The position numbers were made by a program, and so were the translations under genes. Below, piece by piece: positions 9,436 to 18,307 of a DNA stretch of 64,000 nt; the stretch's first letter is position 1, and the number at the start of each line of letters is the position of its first letter. This DNA is from Microtetraspora malaysiensis (GTDB taxonomy: Bacteria > Actinomycetota > Actinomycetes > Streptosporangiales > Streptosporangiaceae). Below the pieces are notes generated by a model. That model saw only the letters and a list, made by a program, of their open reading frames with translations, was not told the origin of the DNA and did not search any database. The stretch is taken from assembly GCF_001528665.1 (NCBI RefSeq), contig NZ_BBYJ01000008.1:124001-188000 (forward strand), written 5' to 3'.

Positions 9436-12129
9436 ATGCACAAGCGTTGCCCTGCAGAGAGGTGGAGCGCCGGGGCTACTCTCGAATCTGTGGAATCCCG
9501 CTACCCCGCCCATTGGGAGGCGGACGTCGTGCTCTCGGACGGCGGAACGGCGCATCTGCGCCCGATCCGGCCGGACGACGCGGATTTGATGCGCGCGTTC
9601 TATTCGCGTCTCTCCGCGGAGTCGATCTACTTCCGCTACTTCGGTCCCCGGCCGACACTGAGCGACCGCGAGATCGCCTGGTTCACCAACGTCGACTACG
9701 ACAACCGGGTCGCGCTCATCGCCACGATCGGCACCGAAATGGTCGCGGTCGTGCGCTACGACCGGGTGCAGCCGGCCGACCACGCCGAGGTGGCGTTCCT
9801 CGTGGAGGACGCGCACCAGGGCAGGGGCATGGCGTCCGTGCTGCTCGAACACCTGCGTGCCGCCGCCAGGGAGCGGGGCATCCGCACGTTCATCGCCGAC
9901 GTGCTGCCCGCCAACCACCGCATGATGGCGATGTTCCGCCAGGCCGGATACACCGCGCAGAGCCACTTCGAGGACGGCGTCGTACGCATGACGCTGGACC
10001 TGGCCACCACCGACAGCGCCGTGCAGGTGACGGCGGCGCGCGAGCACCGGGCCGAGGCGCGCTCCATCGAGCGGCTGCTGAAGCCGGAGTCCGTCGCGGT
10101 GATCGGCGCCAGCCGCGAGCCGGGCGGCATCGGCCAGACCGTGCTGCGCAACCTGCTCGCCGCCGACTTCACCGGCCCCGTCTACCCCGTGCACCGCGAG
10201 GTGAGGGCGGTCGCCGGGGTACGCGCGTACCGGAGCGTGTCGGCGATCGACGGCGAGGTGGACCTCGCGGTTCTCGCGATCCCCGCCGAGGGCGTGCTCG
10301 ACGTGGTGAAGGAGTGCGCGGAGAAAGGGGTGAAGGGCCTGGTCGTGGTCTCCTCCGGGTTCGGGGAGACCGGGCCGGAGGGGCGTGCCCGCCAGGACGA
10401 GCTGGTCCGCATCGCCCGCGCGTACGGCTTGCGCGTGGTGGGCCCCAACTGTCTCGGCATCGCGAACACCGACCCCGCGATCCGCCTCAACGCCACCCTC
10501 GCCGCGACGCTGCCGGGACAGGGAAGGGTCGGGTTCTTCAGCCAGTCGGGTGCGCTCGGCACGGCCCTGCTGCAGCGGGTGGCCCAGCGCGGCATGGGCA
10601 TCTCGACGTTCGTCTCGGCGGGCAACCGCGCCGACGTGTCGGGCAACGACCTCCTGCAGTACTGGGAGGAGGACCCGGCGACCGACGTGATCCTGCTCTA
10701 CCTGGAATCCCTGGGCAACCCGCGCAAGTTCTTCCGGCTGGCCCGGCGGATCTCCCGCACCAGGCCGGTCGTCGTCGTCAAGAGCCAGGGGGTGCCGACC
10801 GGGCACGCGGCCAGGGTGCTCCGCCTGCCCGACACCGCGCTGAGCGCGCTGTTCCAGCAGGCCGGGGTGATCCGGGTGGACGACCTGGCCCAGCTCTTCG
10901 ACGTCGCGCAGCTGCTGGCCCACCAGCCGCTGCCCGCCGGCCCCCGGGTGGGTGTGGTGAGCAACTCCGACGCGCTCGCGCTGCTCGCCGTCGAGGCCTG
11001 CCGCGCCCGGGGTCTGGAACCGGTCCCGCCGGTCAACCTCGGGGCGCGCGCCGGGGGCGCCGAGTTCGCCGCCGCCCTCTCCGGCGTGCTCCCCGACGTG
11101 GACGCGGCGGTCGTGATCTACATGCCGCCGATCCCGGGCGGCCACGCCGAGGTCGCCGCCGAGCTGGTCCGGGTCGCCGGGGAGTCCGGCAAGCCGGTGC
11201 TGGCCACCTTCCAGGGCGAGCTGGGCATGCCCGTCGAGCTGCGCGTCCCCGGGGAGGGCCCGTCCAGGGGCTCCATCCCGTCCTATCCCGCGCCGGAGGA
11301 GGCCGTACGCGCGCTCGCGCACGCCGTCGGCTACGCCCGCTGGCGCGAGCAGCCGGTCGGCACGCCGCCGATGGTCGAGGGCGTGGACACCGCGCGGGCC
11401 AGGCGGCTGATCGCCGACGCGCTGGTCCCCGGCACCGAGCAGGTCGAGATCGACGCGACAGAGTTGCTCGCCTGCTACGGCGTCGAGGTGTGGCCCGCCG
11501 AGCCGGTCGCCTCGGCCGACGAGGCGGTGGCCGCGGCCACCCGGCTCGGCTGGCCCGTGGCGTTGCGGCCGGTGGCACGGCCCGTGACGGCGGCCGCCGA
11601 CCCCCATGCGCCCCGCCGGTCCGGCACCGTACGGCTCGGCCTGGGCGAGCCGGGCAGCCTCCGCCAGGCGTACGCCGACCTCGCCGCGACGCTCAGCCCG
11701 GGTGCGACGATCGCGGTGCAGCACATGGCGCCGCAGCCGTCGGCCGCCACGGTCGTCGGCGTGCTGCAGGACCGGGACGCCGGGGCGGTGGTGTCCTTCG
11801 GGCTGGGTGACGTGGCGGCCCGGCTGCTCGGCGACCGCGCCTACCGGCTGGCCCCGCTCACCACGGAGGACGCCGCCGCGCTCGTGCGCTCGGTGCGGGC
11901 CGCGCCGCTGCTCCTCGGCGAGTACGGCTACCCGCCGGTAGCAGTGGACGCGCTGGAGCATCTACTGGTCAGGGTGGGACTCCTCGCCGACGCGCTGCCC
12001 GAGGTCCGCCGGATGGACCTGGACGAGGTGCTGGTGGGGGAGACGGCGGTCGTCGTGCTGGGGGCCAGGGCCGTGCTGCGGCCCGAGGTCGGCCCCCGGC
12101 TCGACGTCGGACCGCGCCGTCTGCGGTAA
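9436..12129 (+). CDS. bifunctional GNAT acetyltransferase / NDP-forming acyl-CoA synthetase
   Basis: Large fusion of 897 residues. Residues about 20-190 are a GNAT domain (acetyl-CoA loop EDAHQGRGMASVLLEHL). From about 210 a Rossmann CoA-binding domain begins (PESVAVIGASREPGGIG), followed by succinyl-CoA-ligase-like domains (GVVVSSGFGETGPEG-like loop, FFSQSGALGTALLQR) and a C-terminal ATP-grasp region (about 650-890). The same domains in another order make up the Pat/Pka protein lysine acetyltransferases that modify acyl-CoA synthetases; in actinobacteria such fusions regulate acetate and propionate metabolism. The ATG at 9436 has AGGGAG three bases upstream; a GTG at 9490 starting the conserved core is an alternative. 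Confidence 0.85.
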   Translation: MHKRCPAERWSAGATLESVESRYPAHWEADVVLSDGGTAHLRPIRPDDADLMRAFYSRLSAESIYFRYFGPRPTLSDREIAWFTNVDYDNRVALIATIGTEMVAVVRYDRVQPADHAEVAFLVEDAHQGRGMASVLLEHLRAAARERGIRTFIADVLPANHRMMAMFRQAGYTAQSHFEDGVVRMTLDLATTDSAVQVTAAREHRAEARSIERLLKPESVAVIGASREPGGIGQTVLRNLLAADFTGPVYPVHREVRAVAGVRAYRSVSAIDGEVDLAVLAIPAEGVLDVVKECAEKGVKGLVVVSSGFGETGPEGRARQDELVRIARAYGLRVVGPNCLGIANTDPAIRLNATLAATLPGQGRVGFFSQSGALGTALLQRVAQRGMGISTFVSAGNRADVSGNDLLQYWEEDPATDVILLYLESLGNPRKFFRLARRISRTRPVVVVKSQGVPTGHAARVLRLPDTALSALFQQAGVIRVDDLAQLFDVAQLLAHQPLPAGPRVGVVSNSDALALLAVEACRARGLEPVPPVNLGARAGGAEFAAALSGVLPDVDAAVVIYMPPIPGGHAEVAAELVRVAGESGKPVLATFQGELGMPVELRVPGEGPSRGSIPSYPAPEEAVRALAHAVGYARWREQPVGTPPMVEGVDTARARRLIADALVPGTEQVEIDATELLACYGVEVWPAEPVASADEAVAAATRLGWPVALRPVARPVTAAADPHAPRRSGTVRLGLGEPGSLRQAYADLAATLSPGATIAVQHMAPQPSAATVVGVLQDRDAGAVVSFGLGDVAARLLGDRAYRLAPLTTEDAAALVRSVRAAPLLLGEYGYPPVAVDALEHLLVRVGLLADALPEVRRMDLDEVLVGETAVVVLGARAVLRPEVGPRLDVGPRRLR

Positions 12130-12133
12130 GGAG

Positions 12134-12159
12134 CCGGTTTCGCGTGAGTGTGAAACCGG
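12134..12159. terminator. small hairpin after the GNAT/acyl-CoA synthetase gene
   Basis: CCGGTTTC (12134-12141) and GAAACCGG (12152-12159) form an 8-bp perfect stem with a 10-base loop, five bases after the stop codon of the upstream gene and 19 bases before the next start. It could be a weak terminator or an RNA-processing hairpin, since the next gene is on the same strand. Confidence 0.45.
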
Positions 12160-12177
12160 TGTCCCTTACAGGGCAGG

Positions 12178-12777
12178 ATGGACCCCATGAGGGAAACCCG
12201 AGTCTCCGCCGCCGGAATGCGTGAGGCGATCGAGCGCAGCGGCTACTACCCCGACCTGGTCGCCGACGCGGTCGACTCCGCCCTTGGCAAGGAACAGGTC
12301 ACGGCATACGTCGTGCATCACGAGGCCACCTTCGACCCGGCGATGGAGGTGCGCAGGCACGTCACCGTCCTGGTGCTCACGGCGAGCCGGCTGCTCGTCT
12401 GCCACACCGACGAACACCCGCCCGCCGAGGGGATGCCCGCCTCGCACGCCTCCACCACCACTGAGGCCGTACGGCTCAACCGCATCCAGTCGGTCGCCGT
12501 CACACGCGTGGTGCCCGACCCGGCCTCGTACGTTCCCGGCGTTCCTCCCACCGAGGCCACGCTGACGATCGGCTGGGGGGCGATCTCGCACGTGGATCTG
12601 GAGCCGGCGACCTGTGGCGACGAGAACTGCGAGGCCGACCACGGCTACACGGGGGCCATCACCGCCGACGACCTGTCACTGCGGGTGAGCGACGCGGCCG
12701 ACGGCCCGGAGGCGGTCGCGCACGTGCTCGAGTTCGCCAAGGCCCTCTCCGAGGCCACCGCCCACGCCGCCGCCTGA
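12178..12777 (+). CDS. DUF5998 family protein
   Basis: A 199-residue soluble actinobacterial protein. It starts MDPMRETRVSAAGMREAIERSGYYPDLV and has alternating beta-rich segments (HHEATFDPAMEVRRHVTVLVLT) that look like a PH-like/phosphoprotein fold, plus a CGDENC pair of cysteines near 148-152. I recognise it as the DUF5998 protein that is regularly encoded directly before an alkaline-phosphatase-like protein in Streptomyces and relatives. Its function is unknown. The start could also be ATG 12187 (MRETRV). It is followed after 18 bases by the phosphatase-like gene and is probably cotranscribed with it. Confidence 0.75.
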   Translation: MDPMRETRVSAAGMREAIERSGYYPDLVADAVDSALGKEQVTAYVVHHEATFDPAMEVRRHVTVLVLTASRLLVCHTDEHPPAEGMPASHASTTTEAVRLNRIQSVAVTRVVPDPASYVPGVPPTEATLTIGWGAISHVDLEPATCGDENCEADHGYTGAITADDLSLRVSDAADGPEAVAHVLEFAKALSEATAHAAA

Positions 12778-12795
12778 CCCGTCCCTGGAGGTGAC

Positions 12796-13935
12796 GTGAC
12801 CGAGTCCCGCTCCGGGCGCTCCGCCGTGCCGTACGTCCCGGAGTACGGCGGGGCCTCGTTGTCCGACCTGCCGGGGTCCGTACTGGCCTCCCTGGGGGCC
12901 GGCGCGCAGAACACGCTGCGGCTCGACCCCGCCGAGCGGGTGTGCCTGTTCCTCGTGGACGGCCTGGGCGCCGACCTGTTGCGCGCCCATCCGGACGCCG
13001 CGCCGTTCCTGTCCGGGCAGCGGGGGCGGACGCTCACCGCCGGGTTCCCGTCCTCGACGCCGACGAGCCTCGCCACGCTCGGCACGGGCTCGACGCCCGG
13101 CGAGCACGGGATGGTCGGCATCCTCATGGCGGTCCCGGGGGAGGGGCGGCTGTTCAACTGCCTGCGCTGGACCGCGCCCGGCCACGCCGTCGACCCCGAG
13201 TGGTGGCAGCCGGCCGAGACGGTCTACCAGCGGCTCGCCGCGGCGGGTGTGGACCCCGTCTACGTCGCGCCCGGGGCGTTCCGGGGAACCGGACTCTCCC
13301 GCGCGGTCTACCGGGGCGTACGGCACGTCGCGGCGGAGAGCGTGGACGACCGCGTCGAGGGCGCGAGGGAGGCGCTGCGCGGCCGGTCGTTCGTCACCGT
13401 CTACTACGGCGGCGTGGACGCGGCCGGCCACGAGACCGGCTGGGGCAGCACCCAGTGGCTGGAGGAGCTGGCCGTCGTCGACCGGATGGCGCAGCGGATC
13501 GCCGAGTCGCTGCCGCGCGGCTCGGCCATGTACGTCACCGCCGACCACGGCATGGTCAACGCGGTCGAGAAGGTGGACGTGGACCTGCGGCCCGAACTGC
13601 GCGAAGGGGTCGCGCTCCTCGGCGGCGAGGCGCGGGTCCGCCACCTCTACACGGTGGAAGGGGCGGCCCCGGCGGTCCTGGAGACGTGGGCCGAGGCGCT
13701 GCGCGGCCGGGCCTGGGTGGTCTCCAGGGAGGAGGCCGTGGACTCCGGGTGGTTCGGCCCGGCCGTACGCCGCGAGTGGCTGGGCCGGATCGGCGACGTC
13801 GTGGCGGTGCCGTACGACGACTCCGCGATCGTCGCCTCCCAGGCCGAGCCGCTCGAAGCCGCCATGATCGGTTATCACGGCTCCCTTACGGCGGCCGAAC
13901 AGAACGTTCCGTTGTTGGAGGTAAGTGCCAGATGA
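12796..13935 (+). CDS. alkaline phosphatase / nucleotide pyrophosphatase superfamily protein
   Basis: A 379-residue member of the type I phosphodiesterase/nucleotide pyrophosphatase fold. Metal-binding and catalytic elements are visible: FLVDGLGADLL (first Asp), FPSSTPTSLATLGTG (the catalytic Thr region), YYGGVDAAGHETGWG (Asp and His), and TADHGMVN (Asp-His). No signal peptide is seen, so it probably acts in the cytoplasm on a nucleotide or phosphodiester substrate. Start is GTG 12796 behind GGAGGTGAC. Its TGA overlaps the ATG of the rhodanese gene (ATGA), indicating translational coupling. Confidence 0.85.
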   Translation: MTESRSGRSAVPYVPEYGGASLSDLPGSVLASLGAGAQNTLRLDPAERVCLFLVDGLGADLLRAHPDAAPFLSGQRGRTLTAGFPSSTPTSLATLGTGSTPGEHGMVGILMAVPGEGRLFNCLRWTAPGHAVDPEWWQPAETVYQRLAAAGVDPVYVAPGAFRGTGLSRAVYRGVRHVAAESVDDRVEGAREALRGRSFVTVYYGGVDAAGHETGWGSTQWLEELAVVDRMAQRIAESLPRGSAMYVTADHGMVNAVEKVDVDLRPELREGVALLGGEARVRHLYTVEGAAPAVLETWAEALRGRAWVVSREEAVDSGWFGPAVRREWLGRIGDVVAVPYDDSAIVASQAEPLEAAMIGYHGSLTAAEQNVPLLEVSAR

Positions 13936-14753
13936 GCATCCTTGTCACGCCCGAAGAGCTCGCCGGCCTCGGCGAAGTCACGATCCTGGACGTCCGCTGG
14001 CGGCTCGGCGGTGGACCGTCCGACCACAAGTCCTATGTGGAGGGCCACATCCCGGGCGCGGTCTTCTGCGCTCTCGACGTCGACCTCGCCGCCGCGCCCG
14101 GCGCGGGGGGACGCCACCCGCTGCCCGAGGCGGCGGACTTCCAGGCCGCGATGCGCCACCTCGGCGTGGACGGCTCCCGCCCGGTCGTCGTCTACGACGA
14201 GGCCGACTCGTCGGCGGCGGCGCGGGCGTGGTGGACGTTGCGCTACTTCGGCCATCCCGACGTGCGCGTTCTGGACGGCGGCATCCGGGCCTGGCGGCAC
14301 GCCGGGCTCCCGGTCGAGGAGGGCGAGGGGGACGCCACCGGGCGCGGCGGCGATTTCACCGCCGTCCCCGGAGGGATGCCGACGCTGGACGCGGACCAGG
14401 CGGCCGACCTCGCCGCCAACGGCGTCCTGCTCGACGCCCGCGCCGCCGAGCGCTACCGCGGTGAGGTCGAGCCGATCGACCCGGTGGCCGGGCACGTCCC
14501 CGGCGCGGTCAGCGCGCCCACGGCGGAGAACGTCGAGCCCGGCGGCCGGTTCCACAACCGCGAGTTCCTGCGCGAACGGTTCAACACGCTCGGCGCGGTG
14601 GACGGGGTGCCCGTCGGGGCCTACTGCGGATCGGGCGTGACCGCCGCGCACGAGGTGCTCGCGCTGGAACTGGCCGGCATCCACGCCGCGCTCTACGTCG
14701 GCTCCTGGTCCCACTGGGTGACCGACTCCTCCCGCCCGGTGGCCACCGGCTGA
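13932..14753 (+). CDS. sulfurtransferase (two rhodanese domains, thiosulfate/3-mercaptopyruvate type)
   Basis: 273 residues with two tandem rhodanese domains. The first (about 1-125) is structural, the second ends in the active-site loop AYCGSGVTAAHEV, with Cys as the sulfur-carrying residue. The CGSGVTA loop is typical of the 3-mercaptopyruvate sulfurtransferase-type proteins of actinobacteria. The ATG overlaps the stop of the preceding phosphatase-like gene by four bases, so the two are coupled. It is convergent with the CHAT protease gene, 45 bases apart. Confidence 0.88.
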   Translation: MSILVTPEELAGLGEVTILDVRWRLGGGPSDHKSYVEGHIPGAVFCALDVDLAAAPGAGGRHPLPEAADFQAAMRHLGVDGSRPVVVYDEADSSAAARAWWTLRYFGHPDVRVLDGGIRAWRHAGLPVEEGEGDATGRGGDFTAVPGGMPTLDADQAADLAANGVLLDARAAERYRGEVEPIDPVAGHVPGAVSAPTAENVEPGGRFHNREFLRERFNTLGAVDGVPVGAYCGSGVTAAHEVLALELAGIHAALYVGSWSHWVTDSSRPVATG

Positions 14754-14762
14754 TCGGAGGAG

Positions 14763-14811
14763 GGCGGCCCGCCTTCCGCAGCGAAGCGGCGGCCGGCGTC
14801 AGCGGGCCGCC
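14763..14811. terminator. hairpin between convergent rhodanese and CHAT genes
   Basis: GGCGGCCCGC (14763-14772) is exactly complementary to GCGGGCCGCC (14802-14811), with a smaller CCGC/GCGG hairpin inside the loop. It spans the gap between two converging genes and the last codons of the CHAT gene, so it can act on both strands. Confidence 0.45.
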
Positions 14812-17258
14812 AGCCGGAGATCTCCCGCGCCGAAGCACACGAAACCCGGCACATCGGTCGCATCAGCCGCCCGGGCGAGCGCCTCGGCCGGCGTGCGCCC
14901 CTCCCTGAGGAGCGGGTGGAACACCCCCATCAGCGCCGGCGCCTCCTCGTCGCGTACCGGCACCACGCCGGCGATCACGCACCGGACGCCCCGGTCGAGG
15001 AACGCGCCGGCCAGCCCGAGGACGGCTCCGTCCGCCGGGGCGTGCGCCATGCCCGCCTCGCACGCCGAGAGGATCACCAGCCTCGGCATCCGGTCCAGCC
15101 GGGCCAGGTCGTAGGCCATCAGCGGCCCGTCGTCGAGCGTGATCCGGGACAGCAGTGGGCCGCGCGGCGAGAAGGTCCCGTGCGCGGCGACGTGCAGCAC
15201 GTCGGCGCGGCCGAGGGCGGCGAGCACCGCCGCCCTCGTCGGGTCCACCCGGACCGCGCCCGGATGCGCCCGGACGACGGCGTCCGCCTCGACCGCCGCG
15301 TGCTCCAGCCCCGGCCCGGCCACCGCCACGACCGCGGGTTCCCGTACCGGAGGCGCCTCCGGCCCGGCGAGCCAGGAGGACGCGCTCGCGGCCACGGACA
15401 CGGCGCGGCCCCGCAGGGACGGGAGCAGCGGCCAGGGCAGGGTGTGCAGGGCGCCGGTCGGCACGATCGTCACCGGCCCGGCGGGCACGCCGAGCGGTCC
15501 GAGCAGGGCGTCGTCGAGCGCCGCGAGATCGCGGTCGAGGCCGCTCTCGGCCGCCACGTCGCGCAGGTTGCGCCGGCGCAGCGCGTAGCGGACCCGGACC
15601 GTGGCCTCGGCCGCCGCCGGGTAGGAGCCGAGCCGCCGCAGGACGCTCCGGCCGGACGTCACCAGCACGCCCGTGAGGTCGGCGTCACTGCGCACCAACT
15701 CGATCAGCGCCCCCTCGGAGGCGGGTCCCGCCTCGGCCGGGAGACACGGCTCCGGAGTCACCCGTACGAGCGCCCGCCGGCGTTCGGAGCAGGCGAGCAC
15801 GGTCCACGGGTCGCCGCCTTCCAGCGCGAGCCCTACGCAGAAGCGGCCGAGATCCTCGGCGGACCGGGCGGCGTACGCGCGCGCCTCGACGGGAGCGGCG
15901 GCCTCGCCGTTCGCGGAGGCGGCCGGGTGCGGCGCGAGCGCCGCCGCCACGCCCGCGCGGGCCGCGTTCAGCGCCCCGGCAAGGTCCCCGTCGAGGCGCC
16001 GCAGCACGGCCAGCGCGTGCTGCCGGACCACGGCCGGGGCGGCGGAGCGGGCCAGGAGCGTCAGCCGGTCGCGCGCCGTGGGCAGGTCACCCATCGCCAT
16101 GGCCGCCTCCGCGGCGGTCAGGCGGAGCGCGGCCGCGTCGGACGCCGCGCCGCCGCCGTCGAGGTCGCGCGCGCAGGCCAGCATCTCGGCGAGCAGCCCG
16201 GGGGTCGGCCCGTCCAGCGCGAGCCGGGCGCGCAGCGCCACCTCGGTCGCGAGCGGCGCCCGGGCGGTCCGCCCCTGCCGTACCAGTTCCGACCGCGCAG
16301 CCTCGGCCGAGGCGCGGGCGTCCGCGGCCGCCCCGGTGAGCAGCTCGACCTGGGACAGCAGCAGCCGGGCGTCCGCGAGCCCGGCCTGCGCCCCGGACCC
16401 GGCGAGATCCGGGACGGCCCGCTCCAGCAGCGTGCGGGCCTCCCCGAGCAGCCGCGCCTCGACCAGCGCGTGCGCGAAGTCGGCGCGCATCGCGGCCAGC
16501 CGCTCGGGATAGCCGAACAGCGTGGCCTCCGCGGCCCGATAACTCTCGAACGCTCCCGAGATGTCGCCACGCCGCGCGGCCACGAACGGCAGGTTGCCCT
16601 CGGCGAGCATGGCGAGGTGGCCGAGCCCCGCCTCCCTGGCGATCCGCGCGCACGCCGACAGGTCCGCCTCGGCCCGCGCGTACTCCTCCAGATAGGTACG
16701 GGCGACGCCCCGGTTCAGCAGCCCGCCCGCGTGGAACCGGGGGTCGCCGCCCAGCCCGCCGAGCGCCTTGTCGCAGTGCCGTACGGCGTCGCGGAAGCGG
16801 CCGAGCAGGATGAGCGCGCCGGAGCGCTGGACACCGAGCCGGGCCAGATCGACGCCGGTGAGGTCACGCTCGGCGAGGTCGGCCAGCCGCAGCCCGCGCT
16901 CGGGGTCGCCGAGCTCGGCCACGATGGTCACCAGCGACAGTCGCGCCTGCGCCACCCGGTTCGGGAAGTCCGCGCCGACGGTCACGGCCCGTTCGAGCCG
17001 TTCGACGGCGAGGTCGATGTCGCCCAGCTCGCGGGCCGCGAGGGCCGCCGCCCGCAGGGCCACCGGGACCGCCTCGGCGCACCGCCGGGCGCCAGGCGGT
17101 TCCGCCTCCGCTTCGGCCAGGACGGCGCGGGCCGCCACCTCGGCGAGCTCGGGATCGGTGGCCGACAGCCAGACCGCGCGCTCGGCCCGGGCCAGCGGGG
17201 CCGCCTCATCGCCACCCGGACCGACGTCGGCCGGAGCGCCGGGGTTCACGGCGGTCAA
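14799..17258 (-). CDS. CHAT-domain (caspase-like) protease with TPR-like N-terminus
   Basis: 819 residues. About 1-500 is an Ala/Leu-rich helical array (repeats such as ARTYLEEYARAEADLSACAR and AALRAAALAARELGDIDLA) of TPR type. The C-terminal CHAT domain has the full cysteine-protease dyad: His693 in HVAAHGTF and Cys733 in LVILSACEAG. A Gly-rich GLAGAFLDRGVRCVIAGVVPV strand follows, as in separase-related CHAT proteins. No signal peptide or membrane segment, so it is cytosolic. The start is TTG 17258, overlapping the preceding TGA (TTGA); GTG 17249 is an alternative. It is the last gene of an operon with a sigma factor and a subtilase, implying a proteolytic signalling role; the substrate is unknown. 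Confidence 0.85.
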   Translation of the reverse strand: MTAVNPGAPADVGPGGDEAAPLARAERAVWLSATDPELAEVAARAVLAEAEAEPPGARRCAEAVPVALRAAALAARELGDIDLAVERLERAVTVGADFPNRVAQARLSLVTIVAELGDPERGLRLADLAERDLTGVDLARLGVQRSGALILLGRFRDAVRHCDKALGGLGGDPRFHAGGLLNRGVARTYLEEYARAEADLSACARIAREAGLGHLAMLAEGNLPFVAARRGDISGAFESYRAAEATLFGYPERLAAMRADFAHALVEARLLGEARTLLERAVPDLAGSGAQAGLADARLLLSQVELLTGAAADARASAEAARSELVRQGRTARAPLATEVALRARLALDGPTPGLLAEMLACARDLDGGGAASDAAALRLTAAEAAMAMGDLPTARDRLTLLARSAAPAVVRQHALAVLRRLDGDLAGALNAARAGVAAALAPHPAASANGEAAAPVEARAYAARSAEDLGRFCVGLALEGGDPWTVLACSERRRALVRVTPEPCLPAEAGPASEGALIELVRSDADLTGVLVTSGRSVLRRLGSYPAAAEATVRVRYALRRRNLRDVAAESGLDRDLAALDDALLGPLGVPAGPVTIVPTGALHTLPWPLLPSLRGRAVSVAASASSWLAGPEAPPVREPAVVAVAGPGLEHAAVEADAVVRAHPGAVRVDPTRAAVLAALGRADVLHVAAHGTFSPRGPLLSRITLDDGPLMAYDLARLDRMPRLVILSACEAGMAHAPADGAVLGLAGAFLDRGVRCVIAGVVPVRDEEAPALMGVFHPLLREGRTPAEALARAADATDVPGFVCFGAGDLRLAAR

Positions 17259-17713
17259 TCGCGGACGTGGAGCCAGCGCGTGGCCACCGGAGCACGACCG
17301 GGCCGGTGGCAGACCACGCTGACCCAGCCGGGAGGCAGGCCGGTCACCGCGAAGTGCCCCGTCTCGGACGGGACGCGGCTGCTGCCGGCGCCCGGGGTGC
17401 GGACCTCGATCCTCGTTCCCGGGCCGGGAGCGGGGGACACCTGGCCGGCCACGTCGAGGCGGCCGTCGGCGACGGTCACCTCGACGTCGAGGGTGAGGCC
17501 GTCCGCGTCGAACCGGTGCATCGCGGGCCGTCCCTCTGAGCGGGCGCCCACGCCCGGCCCGACCTCGGCAGGGCTCGCCACCACGGCGCCGGGCAGCCGC
17601 AGCGCGAAGGCGGCGCGCGCGGAGGCGGACACACGGCCCGGCACCGGATCGGCCCCGGCGGCGATCCGCAGCGCCGCCAGCAGATACGTGGGCAGGTGGT
17701 CGTCGTCGGTCAC
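17255..17713 (-). CDS. small beta-rich protein coupled to sigma factor and CHAT protease
   Basis: A 152-residue protein starting at GTG 17713, which overlaps the sigma-factor stop (GTGA); its own stop overlaps the CHAT start. I do not recognise a named family. The N-terminal 60 residues are Ala-rich and probably helical (LPTYLLAALRIAAGADPVPG). The rest alternates beta strands and turns, with TGHFAVTGLPPGWVSVVC giving the look of a carboxypeptidase-regulatory or CNA-B-like beta sandwich. The frame stays open far upstream but that part is antisense-like shadow over the sigma gene. The strict double overlap shows it is made in fixed ratio with its neighbours; it could be the CHAT protease substrate, an adaptor, or an anti-sigma-like partner. 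Confidence 0.75.
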   Translation of the reverse strand: MTDDDHLPTYLLAALRIAAGADPVPGRVSASARAAFALRLPGAVVASPAEVGPGVGARSEGRPAMHRFDADGLTLDVEVTVADGRLDVAGQVSPAPGPGTRIEVRTPGAGSSRVPSETGHFAVTGLPPGWVSVVCHRPGRAPVATRWLHVRD

Positions 17714-18240
17714 CGTTCCTCCTCGATCAGCGCCCTCAGCCGGGACATGCACCGGGAGCGGGTCGGCCCGATGCTCCCCATCGGGAGGCCGAGCCGCATG
17801 GAGATCTGGGCGTACTTCGCGTCGGGGTTCAGCGCGTACAGGCGGAGCAGTGAACGGCACGGCTCGGCCAGCCCGTCCAGCCGCAGCCAGAGCCGCCGGC
17901 CGAACTCGGCGTCCACCACGGACGCGGCGGGATCGGGGACGAGCACTTCCGGGAGCGCGTCCGCCGCCGGGCGCTCTCCCCGGGACCGCCGGGCCAGCCG
18001 GACCGCCTCGTGCCGGGTCGTCGTGATCAGCCAGGCGCCGATCCGCTCGGGATCGCGGATGCCGTCCAGGCTCTCGACCATCCGCAGCCACGCGCCCTGG
18101 ACGGCGTCGGCCGCGTCGGCCGGGCCGAGCCCGCACGCGCGGGCCACCGCCCACATCCGGCCGTCGAAGCGGGTGACGAGCTCCTCCCAGGCCGCCTGGT
18201 CCAGGCCCGGGAGCGTCTTCTCAGAGGGCATGTCCGTCAC
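17710..18240 (-). CDS. RNA polymerase sigma factor of ECF type
   Basis: 176 residues with region 2 (VTRFDGRMWAVARACGLGPADAADAVQGAWLRM, where the ADAVQGAW core is the -10 recognition helix region) and region 4 (LRLYALNPDAKYAQISMRLG, then MGSIGPTRSRCMSRLRAL, the -35 recognition helix). No membrane anti-sigma gene is next to it. Instead it is coupled by GTGA overlap to a small beta-rich protein and then the CHAT protease, so its control may be proteolytic. Start is GTG 18240 (or ATG 18231). It lies 67 bases downstream of the subtilase on the same strand. Confidence 0.85.
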   Translation of the reverse strand: MTDMPSEKTLPGLDQAAWEELVTRFDGRMWAVARACGLGPADAADAVQGAWLRMVESLDGIRDPERIGAWLITTTRHEAVRLARRSRGERPAADALPEVLVPDPAASVVDAEFGRRLWLRLDGLAEPCRSLLRLYALNPDAKYAQISMRLGLPMGSIGPTRSRCMSRLRALIEEER

Positions 18241-18307
18241 CCCACGCGTCGGAAAGGATGCGAAGCGCGATCACCCTATCGGCCCCGGCCGCGCCCGGCG
18301 GGGCCTT

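Noticed and set aside
9298-11961. 887-codon minus-strand frame opposite the GNAT/acyl-CoA synthetase
   Set aside because: His/Arg/Gly-rich shadow with no domain; the plus strand has an intact known fusion.
14916-18026. 1036-codon plus-strand frame over the CHAT/sigma region
   Set aside because: Its translation is Arg/Gly/His-rich and lacks any motif, while the minus strand has CHAT, sigma and small-protein genes with overlapping starts and stops.
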